A stretch of DNA of 32,623 bases from a virus. The DNA lies in IMG/VR virus record IMGVR_UViG_3300044617_001318, positions 1-32,623 of that record; one strand, given 5' to 3'. A model generated the notes under the pieces. It was not told where the DNA came from. It saw only the letters and a program-made list of their open reading frames with translations, and made no database searches. Below are positions 17,015 to 23,591 of the stretch, one piece after another; within the stretch, counting starts at the first letter, position 1, and each line of letters starts with the position of its first letter. A program made the translations under genes and the position numbers.

Positions 17015-17156
17015 CGTGGTAGTCGCCGCAGAAGCGGCATAGGTACACCACCCCGCCGTCCAGCGTCTGCGCGAGCTGGACGGTCTGCTCCTTGGTCGGG
17101 CAGCGCCGCTCCAACTCGCGCCAGGCTTCTTCCTCCTCGGGTGTCCAGTCGGTCAC
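16980..17156 (-). CDS. Small CxxC protein, last gene of leftward operon
   Basis: 58 residues on the minus strand. The start is GTG 17156 with GAGGAGG (17164-17170) 7 bases upstream; GTG 17159 is the alternative. The SD overlaps the stop of the zinc-ribbon gene, so translation is probably coupled. The protein starts acidic (TDWTPEEEEAWRELERRC) and ends with CRFCGDYH, a zinc-knuckle-like CxxC...H. The 3' end overlaps the endolysin coding region by 35 bases, tail to tail. No known family recognised. Confidence 0.65.
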   Translation of the reverse strand: MTDWTPEEEEAWRELERRCPTKEQTVQLAQTLDGGVVYLCRFCGDYHVRPLPSPEQSV

Positions 17157-17168
17157 CACGGTGCCTCC

Positions 17169-17648
17169 TCACTGACCAAGGACGCTGAACCAGCTTTGCG
17201 GCTGCGTCGGGGTTTTGGTTCGGGGTTTAGCGGCGGCTCGGCTCTCCCCGTCTTCGATTCGATGAACCCGGACGGCGGGAACGGCCACGGGATCGGCTTT
17301 GGGTTTTGGCGGGGGCGGCGCGACGGGCTTGTCGGTGAGGTGCCAGAGCTTGCGCCCGCGCTCGCCAAATTTGTAGTGGACACGACCTTCCTTCTCCAGT
17401 TTTTTGATCGCGGTCTGTGCTGTTGAGGGCGTCACGCAGAAGTGCCGGCCAATCGTCTCATACGACTGCCAGCCCTTGCGCTCTGACATGAACCTGATCA
17501 AGCGTTCTTCCGTCATGGTTCCGATCTCATGCAGTATGACTTCCTCAGTTCTGTAGCGCTTGTGGCAGCGCAGGCAGCACCGAGTGCGATGGGCGCCTTT
17601 GGTCTTGCGCTGCCGCAGATAGCCGCCGCAGGCGGGGCAGGGGATCAC
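17169..17648 (-). CDS. Zinc-ribbon plus winged-helix putative regulator
   Basis: 159 residues from GTG 17648, which overlaps the upstream stop (GTGA) and follows a GGAGG-rich SD. Residues 1-33 form a zinc ribbon (CPACGGYLRQRKTK... TRCCLRCHKRYRTEE), similar in layout to the NrdR N-terminus. Residues about 45-104 form a winged helix: TEERLIRFMSERKGW, SYETIGRHFCVTPSTAQTAIKKLEKEGRV and a wing ending KLWHL. The Pro/Lys-rich C-terminus is probably unstructured. The protein should bind DNA and may regulate phage or host promoters. The candidate operator at 21723-21765 is a possible target, but this is speculation. Confidence 0.75.
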   Translation of the reverse strand: MIPCPACGGYLRQRKTKGAHRTRCCLRCHKRYRTEEVILHEIGTMTEERLIRFMSERKGWQSYETIGRHFCVTPSTAQTAIKKLEKEGRVHYKFGERGRKLWHLTDKPVAPPPPKPKADPVAVPAVRVHRIEDGESRAAAKPRTKTPTQPQSWFSVLGQ

Positions 17649-17887
17649 GCCCCCTCCTCCAGGTAGTCCCGGATGCTCTTGTCTTCCGTGCTGTTCACCG
17701 GGATGCAAATCGGATCTTCCCAGCCCTTGGCGTCAGCGCCACGGCGCAGCTCGACCGCGATGTCGTCGTACTCGGCCATGCCGAGCGCGTCGTCTGCGTT
17801 TTCCATAGCGGCCGCTTTCGCGGCCTTCTCGTCGTCTGCGACCACCACGAACTCAAAGGTCATCTTGACCGTCCAGAGCTTACTCAT
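17645..17887 (-). CDS. Conserved small phage protein (80 aa)
   Basis: 80 residues from ATG 17887, with AAGGAG seven bases upstream; the longer frame to 17992 has no supporting SD and overlaps another gene. The start LWTVKMTFEFVVVADDEKAAKAAAMENA reads as strand-strand-helix, followed by a strand (DIAVELRR) and WEDPICIPVN. I have seen this plan in many phage early regions, without a known function. It overlaps the upstream gene by 8 bases and the downstream GTG by 4. Confidence 0.7.
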   Translation of the reverse strand: MSKLWTVKMTFEFVVVADDEKAAKAAAMENADDALGMAEYDDIAVELRRGADAKGWEDPICIPVNSTEDKSIRDYLEEGA

Positions 17888-18059
17888 GGCCCGTCTCCTT
17901 GGGGTGCTGGGCGGCGATCTGCGCCTTGGTGAGCCGCGCCTCGACCACGATGGCGTCGCAGAGCGCGCGGGCCTCGCTGAACTTCTGCTCAAGGATCAGT
18001 TGCCAGACCTGATCCACCAGCTTCTTCATCTGATGGTGCCCTTCGGCGTAGTCAATCAT
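17880..18059 (-). CDS. Small helical hypothetical protein (59 aa)
   Basis: 59 residues from ATG 18059 with AGGAGAG just upstream. The sequence is almost entirely helical (HHQMKKLVDQVWQLILEQKFSEARALCDAI). Its start overlaps the end of the 131-residue gene and its end overlaps the 80-residue gene by 8 bases, so it is part of a coupled chain. No family recognised. Confidence 0.65.
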   Translation of the reverse strand: MIDYAEGHHQMKKLVDQVWQLILEQKFSEARALCDAIVVEARLTKAQIAAQHPKETGHE

Positions 18060-18447
18060 CGTGCTCTCCTAAGTCTGCTTCGGTAGTTTGGTCGGCAAAG
18101 CGGCGCCAGACCGTGTAGTTGAAACAAAAGCTCGTGCGTTGGTCTTCACTAAACCCGTTCACAGGCCCAGCAAATTCGTTGTGCATGGTGTTTTGTAACT
18201 TGCGCCGGAACTGCCCCGGATCGAAATCCAACCATGTCGCGTACTCGTTCAACCCGGACAGATCTTCATTGAACAGAAAACGCATCGCCGTCAAGGCGCT
18301 GGTTGTGATGTGGGACAAGTCGGGCTCTTCACCCTTCCGGCGTTTTAACGGATGCGAGCAGGCGTCGGCCACGGCAAGCTGAACCACCGTGGCCAACAGG
18401 TTTCGGCACGCTTGCGTCTGATCATGTCTGTCAAAAATTTCGATCAT
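18052..18447 (-). CDS. Hypothetical helical protein (131 aa)
   Basis: 131 residues from ATG 18447, which overlaps the upstream stop (ATGA) and follows AAGGA. It is soluble and helical, with NLLATVVQLAVADACSHPLKRR, then ALTAMRFLFNEDLSGLNEYATWLDFDPGQFRRKL. The pattern of an AxxFLF segment followed by LDxDPxxFRxKL occurs in phage and prophage proteins of unknown role. The C-terminal 30 residues have aromatic and acidic residues. Function unknown. Confidence 0.7.
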   Translation of the reverse strand: MIEIFDRHDQTQACRNLLATVVQLAVADACSHPLKRRKGEEPDLSHITTSALTAMRFLFNEDLSGLNEYATWLDFDPGQFRRKLQNTMHNEFAGPVNGFSEDQRTSFCFNYTVWRRFADQTTEADLGEHDD

Positions 18448-18707
18448 TTCATGTCCTTCAGTCGGGTAGGTTGCTGGGCGGCTGCCCACTTGGCCTGGTA
18501 CTCGGGCTGCTCGGAGGGCGGCACCCAGCCGTGCTTGCGCCAGGTGCGCTGGACGTCGGTTGCCGCTGCGATCATGTAGCGCTCGTCAAGCGCTTGAGCA
18601 GTTCCAGCCTCTCGCGCGAGTCGCGCAGCCTGCAAATTCTCATGTGCAGGCGTGTCGCAACGGACACGCGCCTCTTCCCCGTTACCTCTTCTTCCAGCAG
18701 CGCCCAT
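18444..18707 (-). CDS. Hypothetical protein (87 aa)
   Basis: 87 residues from ATG 18707, preceded by GAGGAG. The stop overlaps the next start (ATGA). The N-terminus is Gly/Arg-rich, the middle is a charged helix (ENLQAARLAREAGTAQALDERY) and the end has VQRTWRKHGWVPPSEQPEYQAKW. Another open frame (18572-18802) covers part of it, but that frame lacks an SD and does not fit the overlap chain, so this one is preferred. Function unknown. Confidence 0.65.
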   Translation of the reverse strand: MGAAGRRGNGEEARVRCDTPAHENLQAARLAREAGTAQALDERYMIAAATDVQRTWRKHGWVPPSEQPEYQAKWAAAQQPTRLKDMK

Positions 18708-18716
18708 AGTTGCTCC

Positions 18717-18887
18717 TCAGTAAGTGAGTTTAGTTTTCGCAGAGTTTCTCGCCAGTTCAATTCGCTTCTCCAAGTTGTTGATCTGCACCAAGACACGGTC
18801 AAGCGCGCGCTTGGCAGCGTTGTAGTCGCGCTGCCGTATGCGCGCCTCCAGCCGCGCCGCCTTCAGTCTCTCAGTCAAAGGGATCAC
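18717..18887 (-). CDS. Small coiled-coil protein (56 aa)
   Basis: 56 residues from GTG 18887, which overlaps the helicase stop (GTGA) and has GGAGG (18895-18899) 7 bases upstream inside the helicase gene. The protein is one basic helix (LTERLKAARLEARIRQRDYNAAKRALDRVLVQINNLEKRIE), probably a coiled coil. The overlap suggests it is made together with the helicase and could be a partner of it; this is inference from position. Confidence 0.65.
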   Translation of the reverse strand: MIPLTERLKAARLEARIRQRDYNAAKRALDRVLVQINNLEKRIELARNSAKTKLTY

Positions 18888-20173
18888 CGTAAAGCCTCCA
18901 TTGCAAGGTCAGACACCGTTCGCTTCTCAAACAAACCCTTCCAGATCGTGTCATCGACCGTCTTCTCGGTCAGGAGCACATAGTTCCACACAGGCCGGCG
19001 CTGCCCGCTGCGGTGCAGGCGCCCGACCGCTTGCTCGTAGAGCTCCAGCGACCACGGCAGCGACAACCACACCATCATGTGCTGGCCTTGCAGGTTGAGC
19101 CCGTGCCCGGCTGACTGCGGGTGCGCTGCCAAGAGTTCGATCTGGCCCGCGTTCCAGCGCGTGACGCTGTCCGGATGGTTGAGCGTCTCGACGTGCGGGA
19201 AGCGCCGCTCAAGCGCTGCCAACTGCTCCTTGAACTGATACCAGACAAGGGTCGGCGCGCGCTGGTTCTCATCCAGTATGTCCGCGAGCGCGTCGAGCTT
19301 GTGGTCTGAGCGCCAGACCGCGTAGCCGTGGTTGTCGTAGACGAACCCGGCTGCGAGCTGCTGGAGCTTCATCGTGACCGCCGCTGCGGACGGCGCGGTG
19401 ATGATGGCGCTGCCGTATTGAAGCAGCATCTCCTTCTTCATCGCGACGTAATCGTCCATCCGCATCGGCAGGCGCCGCTCGACTGTGTGAAGCGGGGGCA
19501 AACTGTCCTTGTAGTCAGCGTTCTCCAGCACAAAGGTCCACGGTTTGATGCGCTGCATCACACGCTCAAGCGCGCCTGGCAGCGGCGTCCATTGTCCGTA
19601 GTCACGGTTCAGGCAGTGGAAGTACTGTTGCAGGAACGCGCCTTTGCTGCGGCCCAGCATCTGCTGGTCGATGATCTTGCACTGGCCGAACACGTCCTCG
19701 AGTCCGTTCGCGGTGAACGAGCCGGTCAGCCCCCAGCGGATCTGCATGGGCTCGATCACTTTGGCAAGCGCCTTGTAGCGCAGCCCGCTCGGGTTCTTGA
19801 GCCGGGTCAGTTCGTCGAACACGACCACATCGAAGTTGAGCTTCTGTGTGGCGAGCCACTGAAGGTTGTCGTAGTTGGTCACAACGACCTGCGCGGCCGA
19901 CGCGAGCGCCTTGGCGCGCTGGGTCGGCGTGCCGACCGCAACCGCAATCTTGAGAGCGGGCGCCCACTTCATACCCTCGACCGGCCAGACGTCGGTGCAG
20001 ACCCGCTTGGGCGCGAGCACCAGCGCCCGCTTGGCGTGGCCCATGTCGAACAGATCCGCGAGCGCGGTGAGCGTGGTCGCCGTCTTGCCGGCCCCGACCG
20101 GCGCCAGCACCATCGCGCGATCGTTGGAATAGAGGAAGTCGGCCGCCTCTTCTTGGTAGTCACGCAAGCGCAC
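18884..20173 (-). CDS. SNF2-type superfamily 2 helicase
   Basis: 429 residues from GTG 20173, chosen because GGAGG lies 7 bases upstream at the end of the methyltransferase gene. Walker A is APVGAGKT (residues 24-31), the Walker B box is VVVFDELTRLKN (DELT, 120-123), motif III-like RWGLTGSFTANG follows, and motif VI is QAVGRLHRSGQRRPV (381-395), the form typical of SNF2 proteins. The start (LRDYQEEAADFL) is the usual Q-motif region. These compact phage SNF2 proteins use ATP to move along or remodel duplex DNA and usually sit beside VRR-NUC and PolA genes. They probably work in replication or recombination of phage DNA. Confidence 0.9.
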   Translation of the reverse strand: MRLRDYQEEAADFLYSNDRAMVLAPVGAGKTATTLTALADLFDMGHAKRALVLAPKRVCTDVWPVEGMKWAPALKIAVAVGTPTQRAKALASAAQVVVTNYDNLQWLATQKLNFDVVVFDELTRLKNPSGLRYKALAKVIEPMQIRWGLTGSFTANGLEDVFGQCKIIDQQMLGRSKGAFLQQYFHCLNRDYGQWTPLPGALERVMQRIKPWTFVLENADYKDSLPPLHTVERRLPMRMDDYVAMKKEMLLQYGSAIITAPSAAAVTMKLQQLAAGFVYDNHGYAVWRSDHKLDALADILDENQRAPTLVWYQFKEQLAALERRFPHVETLNHPDSVTRWNAGQIELLAAHPQSAGHGLNLQGQHMMVWLSLPWSLELYEQAVGRLHRSGQRRPVWNYVLLTEKTVDDTIWKGLFEKRTVSDLAMEALR

Positions 20174-21434
20174 TGGCAATCCTCCGTCCGACCCATCGAA
20201 CCACCGGCACCGCCCATGAGTTGCCCAGGGCTTTGTAGCGAGGGCCGTCAGGACTCTCAGACTTGCCGCGCCACGGGATGTTGGTGTACCCATCAGGGAA
20301 GCCTTGCAGTCTCTCGCACTCGACCGGGGTCAGCCGACGGACTTGCATACTGGAGGCATAGACCGCGTTGACCTGCTGAGTCACTTCCGCGCTTTGAGGG
20401 CTGCGGCTCGGGTCGTTACTTGCCGTCAGGGATGGCGCTACCGGCTGCATCACCGTGGGTCCGCTTGCGTTGACGCTGCTGCCGGGAGTTCCCATCGTGG
20501 CTGCAACATCTCCGGTGATCTGCCCGTTGTAGCAGTCGGTTCCAATAGCCAGCACGGGCGTCTGCCCCTCATCCACAGTCGAGTTGATGCCCTTGTGCAT
20601 CCGCTGCGTCAGGCAGTTGGCGACGGTGTAGGGCTGGATAGCTGCTGTTGGCGTTCCTGCCCCGCGGCTGCGACCAAGACTCGCCTCAAGAGTCCCGGCA
20701 ACGTCTTGGATCAATCCTCCGTCGCAGTCGAAGTCGGTGCCGAGGCCACCGCCAGCAGAGCTGCGTGAAGGGATGGTGGGAGCGACTTTCCTCGTTTCTC
20801 TGCGCGGCGCAGAATCCCGGCGCACGCCTTTGAACTCAAAAAGAACCGCTGCGGGATCGAAGTCTGCTCGAGCACTTGCGACAACGAACACACGCTTGCG
20901 TCGTTGGGCCAATCCGAAATATTGGGCGTCGAGGACTCGCCACGCGACTGCTCTCGCGGGTCCATCAACAAAACCAGCGTTCGTCCATCGGCCCCCTGGA
21001 GGGACGAGCGCTTCATCTTCACCGGCAAGTCCTGCCAAAAAGCACCCAAAGGCGTTATCTTTAGTGTTGAGGACTCCGGGGACGTTTTCCCAGAAGATGA
21101 TGGAGGGTCGATGTTCATCGATTGCATCTGCGATCTCACAAAAGGTTAGTGAAAGGTTGCCTCGCTCATCATCAAGCGAGCGGCGCAAACCTGCAACGCT
21201 GAACGCTTGGCAAGGTGTGCCGCCGCACAGGATGTCAGGCACCTCGACCGCGCCTGAACGGATCAGATCCGGCAGGCGCGTCATGTCGCCGAGGTTTGGA
21301 ACCCCCGGATAGTGGTGCGCCAGGACGGCGCTCGGAAACGGTTCGATCTCGGCGAACCACGCTGCTTGCCAGCCCAACGGGTGCCAAGCAACGCTGGCGG
21401 CTTCGATGCCGCTACAGACTGATCCAAATTTCAT
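20160..21434 (-). CDS. DNA (cytosine-C5) methyltransferase
   Basis: 424 residues from ATG 21434. All major C5-methyltransferase motifs are visible: motif I FGSVCSGIEAAS, motif IV CGGTPCQAFS with catalytic Cys75, motif VI ENV (116-118), motif VIII AQRRKRVFVVAS, motif IX RRLTPVECERLQGFPDGY and motif X ALGNSWAVPVV. The variable region between VIII and IX (about 190-370) is long and should define the target sequence. The enzyme methylates cytosine in phage DNA, probably to evade host restriction. No cognate restriction endonuclease is recognisable, apart from the adjacent VRR-NUC. It overlaps both neighbours by 4 (upstream) and 14 bases (downstream). Confidence 0.95.
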   Translation of the reverse strand: MKFGSVCSGIEAASVAWHPLGWQAAWFAEIEPFPSAVLAHHYPGVPNLGDMTRLPDLIRSGAVEVPDILCGGTPCQAFSVAGLRRSLDDERGNLSLTFCEIADAIDEHRPSIIFWENVPGVLNTKDNAFGCFLAGLAGEDEALVPPGGRWTNAGFVDGPARAVAWRVLDAQYFGLAQRRKRVFVVASARADFDPAAVLFEFKGVRRDSAPRRETRKVAPTIPSRSSAGGGLGTDFDCDGGLIQDVAGTLEASLGRSRGAGTPTAAIQPYTVANCLTQRMHKGINSTVDEGQTPVLAIGTDCYNGQITGDVAATMGTPGSSVNASGPTVMQPVAPSLTASNDPSRSPQSAEVTQQVNAVYASSMQVRRLTPVECERLQGFPDGYTNIPWRGKSESPDGPRYKALGNSWAVPVVRWVGRRIASALA

Positions 21435-21700
21435 AGCGTCCCCATGAGTTCATCGACATCCGACCGCGACCAGACCACGCAGACGCGTGCGCCGACCGCG
21501 CGCATCTCTGATATCGTTTGGTTCTGAAGGGCTGACAGCCGTCCTGTCTCGGCCTTCACTTCCACGAAGATCACCACGCCGCCCGGCATGATCAGCACCC
21601 GGTCCGGCACGCCACGATGAGCGGGCGAGACGAACTTGAACGCCAGCCCGCCTCGCTTCTTGACCTGCTTGACCAGATGCGCTTCAATGTCCTTCTCCAA
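21431..21700 (-). CDS. VRR-NUC domain nuclease
   Basis: 89 residues from TTG 21700 with GGAGG (21709-21713) 8 bases upstream. The whole protein is one VRR-NUC domain: EKDIEAHLVKQVKKRGG, then GVPDRVLIMPGGVVIFVEVKAETGRLSALQ, holding the PD...(E)xK active-site pattern, and a final VVWSRSDVDEL. Stand-alone VRR-NUC proteins of phages are Holliday-junction or structure-specific nucleases and usually lie next to SNF2 helicases. The stop overlaps the methyltransferase start (ATGA). It is the first gene of the leftward operon. Confidence 0.92.
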   Translation of the reverse strand: MEKDIEAHLVKQVKKRGGLAFKFVSPAHRGVPDRVLIMPGGVVIFVEVKAETGRLSALQNQTISEMRAVGARVCVVWSRSDVDELMGTL

Positions 21701-21722
21701 AATTTTTTCCTCCGACGAATGT

Positions 21723-21765
21723 TCAACAGTTTGGGGCGTTGCAAAGTTTTTGTCAACAGGTTAGG
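21723..21765. promoter_or_regulatory. Candidate operator: direct repeat spaced 30 bp
   Basis: TCAACAGTTTGGG (21723-21735) and TCAACAGGTTAGG (21753-21765) match at 11 of 13 bases and start exactly 30 bp apart, about three helical turns. One copy lies over the -10 of the leftward promoter, the other over its -35 and the spacer/-10 of the rightward promoter. A repressor bound to both could switch both operons. No binding protein is identified. Confidence 0.4.
21728..21756 (-). promoter_or_regulatory. Putative sigma-70 promoter, leftward operon
   Basis: On the minus strand a consensus -35 TTGACA (21751-21756) is followed after 17 bases by a weak -10 CAAACT (21728-21733). It faces the VRR-NUC gene, whose start is 28 bases further on. 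The weak -10 suggests that it is regulated or needs help. Confidence 0.45.
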
Positions 21766-21767
21766 AT
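21739..21767 (+). promoter_or_regulatory. Putative sigma-70 promoter, replication operon
   Basis: TTGCAA (21739-21744), a 17-base spacer and TAGGAT (21762-21767) form a good -35/-10 pair. The expected start near 21774 gives a short leader with AAGGAG (21781-21786) before the nuclease ATG at 21792. It overlaps the leftward promoter face to face, so polymerase can occupy only one at a time. Confidence 0.55.
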
Positions 21768-21791
21768 GCTCGCTCAAACGAAGGAGTGACC

Positions 21792-22883
21792 ATGACAGAA
21801 CATAGCAGGATCGTCGGAGGCTCAAGCGCGGCTCGGGTGATCGCGTGCCCGGGCAGCGTGCAGCTCGTCCGGAAAGCCCCGCCGCAGGTTGAGAACCAGT
21901 ACATGGCCGCAGGCACGCGGCTGCACAACGCGATCGCCTCGATGCTGATGAGCGAGCCGGTCGACCTGACCGAGTTCGACGACACCGAGCAGTCAAAACT
22001 TGACTTCGCGGTCAAGTTCATCGACACCCTTGAGGCCGAGGAGCCAGACCACCTTCTGGAGTTCGACGTCGAGGCGCGGGTCAAGTGGGACCGCGTGCCG
22101 GGCGCCTTCGGCACGGTCGACTTCATCGGTCGGCTCGGTGACAGCGCGGTCGTGCTGGACTGGAAGTTTGGCGACGGCGTGATGGTCGACGCCAAGGACA
22201 ACGCGCAGTTGATGTTCTACGCGCTCGCCGCCTTCCGGTCGGGCCACTGGGCGTTCGACGGTGCGGTGTTCGTTGAGCTCATCATCGTCCAGCCCTTCGA
22301 GGTGCGGCGCTGGGTGACCGATGTGCAGCGGCTGTTGGACTTTGAGCAGGATCTGATCTCAGCGATCCGCATCGCCGAGTCCGACACGCCCCCGCTCAAG
22401 ACCGGCTCGCACTGCCGCTTCTGCCCCGCGAAGGTGCTCTGCCCCGCGCAGACCGGCGAGATCGACCGCCTGGTGCGGCGCTCACTCGCCGAGCTCGACC
22501 CAGAGGCGCTGGGGCGCGCGCTCGCGCTCGCAGATGATCTGGAAGGGTTCATCGCCAGCGCGCGCGGGCTCGTGCAGCAGCGGCTGGAGGCGGGTCTGCC
22601 GGTGCCTGGCTGGAAGCTGGTCCCAAAACAGGCCCGCCGCAAGTGGGTCAAGGAATCTGACGCGCTGGCAGCGCTTGCCGCTGCCGGCGTCCCTGAGTCT
22701 GAACTGCTGGAGCTCAAGTCTCCCGCGCAGGCCGAGAAGGTGCTGAAGAAGCACAAGCTCGCTTTGCCGGACGGGCTTGCGGTTTCCGTCAGTTCTGGCG
22801 ACACCATCGCACCGGAGAGCGATCCCCGGCCCGCGAAGGTGCTTCTCGCGCAGCAGATGGCTGCTGCGCTTTCTAAACTTTGA
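21792..22883 (+). CDS. Cas4/AddB-like PD-(D/E)XK nuclease with Fe-S cysteines (DUF2800-like)
   Basis: 363 residues from ATG 21792 (SD AAGGAG, 5-base spacing). The RecB-type nuclease core is GTRLHNAIASML (His45), GAFGTVDFIGR (Asp110) and VVLDWKFGDG (Asp123, Lys125), then NAQLMFYALAA with the family's Q...Y motif. Four cysteines fit the iron-sulphur staple of Cas4 and AddB: Cys19 near the start (VIACPGS) and Cys208, 211 and 217 (HCRFCPAKVLCPAQ). The C-terminus is helical with a lysine-rich segment. Phage DUF2800 proteins of this plan lie before the SSB-like and PolA genes, as here. It is probably an exonuclease or end-processing enzyme used in phage recombination and replication. It is the first gene of the rightward operon. 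Confidence 0.88.
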   Translation: MTEHSRIVGGSSAARVIACPGSVQLVRKAPPQVENQYMAAGTRLHNAIASMLMSEPVDLTEFDDTEQSKLDFAVKFIDTLEAEEPDHLLEFDVEARVKWDRVPGAFGTVDFIGRLGDSAVVLDWKFGDGVMVDAKDNAQLMFYALAAFRSGHWAFDGAVFVELIIVQPFEVRRWVTDVQRLLDFEQDLISAIRIAESDTPPLKTGSHCRFCPAKVLCPAQTGEIDRLVRRSLAELDPEALGRALALADDLEGFIASARGLVQQRLEAGLPVPGWKLVPKQARRKWVKESDALAALAAAGVPESELLELKSPAQAEKVLKKHKLALPDGLAVSVSSGDTIAPESDPRPAKVLLAQQMAAALSKL

Positions 22884-22897
22884 TCTGGAGTTCAATC

Positions 22898-23545
22898 ATG
22901 TCCAATCTCGTCAAGTTTGGTTCTGCTGGTCTTCCCGCCGTTCAAAACCTCGCCGCTTCCCTGCGTAAGCTCGAACAGGCAGCGCCCTCGGTCATGGTCA
23001 TCCTGAAGATGGACAAGACCGGGCACTGGGTGTTCGGCGCCGAGCAGGAGGAGGTCGAGAACGGCAGCCGCTGGGCGGTCAACCCGCTCTCGTTCGTGCA
23101 TGGTTACATCGCCTGGGGCAAGGGCGAGGCGCTGGGCGAGATGATGGCGCCCATCACCGATCCGTTGCCGGAGGTCGGCGTGCCGCCCGCAGGTGCGGAC
23201 CGCGGCTGGGAGATGCAGTTGGGGTTCTCCCTCAAGTGCATCTCGGGCGAAGACGCCGGCATGGAAGCCCGCTATTCGACGACTTCTGTCGGTGGCAAGC
23301 GGGCCGTGCAGCAGTTGGGGCTTGCCATCGCGACGCAGGTCGAGAAGGCGCCCGACCGCCCCGTGCCGGTCATCACGCTGGGCAAGGACTCGTACCAGCA
23401 CAAGAGCTACGGGCGCGTCTTCACGCCCGTGTTCGAGGTGCAGGAGTGGGTCAGCATGAACGGTGAGGAGCCGGCCGCAGAGGATGTCCAGCAGTCGGAC
23501 GCCCCTGAGGCAGCGCCCGCCCGTCGCGTGCGCCGCACAGCGTAA
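22898..23545 (+). CDS. Candidate ssDNA-binding protein (DUF2815 position)
   Basis: 215 residues from ATG 22898 after GGAG (8-base spacing). It has a beta-rich body (SVMVILKMDKTGHWVFGAEQEEV, WEMQLGFSLKCISGEDAGMEARYSTTSVGGKRAVQQLGLAIA) and a tail with an acidic stretch (EEPAAEDVQQSDAPEAAP) ending in RRVRRT. In many phages the gene between DUF2800 and PolA is DUF2815, a gp2.5-like single-strand binding protein. This sequence is the positional equivalent, but I cannot confirm an OB fold by eye. A basic rather than acidic tip is unusual for an SSB. It is followed directly by a strong hairpin. Confidence 0.55.
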   Translation: MSNLVKFGSAGLPAVQNLAASLRKLEQAAPSVMVILKMDKTGHWVFGAEQEEVENGSRWAVNPLSFVHGYIAWGKGEALGEMMAPITDPLPEVGVPPAGADRGWEMQLGFSLKCISGEDAGMEARYSTTSVGGKRAVQQLGLAIATQVEKAPDRPVPVITLGKDSYQHKSYGRVFTPVFEVQEWVSMNGEEPAAEDVQQSDAPEAAPARRVRRTA

Positions 23546-23561
23546 GCAGCACAGCAGGAGG

Positions 23562-23586
23562 AACGGGGGCTTGGCCCCCGTTTTTT
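23562..23586 (+). terminator. Hairpin with T-run between SSB-like gene and polymerase
   Basis: AACGGGGGC and GCCCCCGTT pair in a perfect 9-bp stem with a TTG loop, followed by a run of six Ts (23581-23586). It has the full form of a rightward intrinsic terminator but lies inside the replication operon. AGGAGG (23556-23561) sits immediately before it and the loop TTG (23571) is in frame with the polymerase, so it may act as an attenuator or translational control hairpin. Confidence 0.75.
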
Positions 23587-23591
23587 ATCAG

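Noticed and set aside
17026-17039. Short hairpin GCCGC-AGAA-GCGGC after the endolysin
   Set aside because: Only a 5-bp stem and no T-run; it also lies in the coding sequence of the leftward 58-residue gene, so it is not called a terminator.
18572-18802. 76-codon minus-strand frame
   Set aside because: It overlaps the 56- and 87-residue genes that have SDs and stop/start overlaps; it has neither.
19328-20371. 347-codon plus-strand frame
   Set aside because: It lies antisense to the helicase and methyltransferase, whose motifs are intact; composition is typical of a shadow frame.
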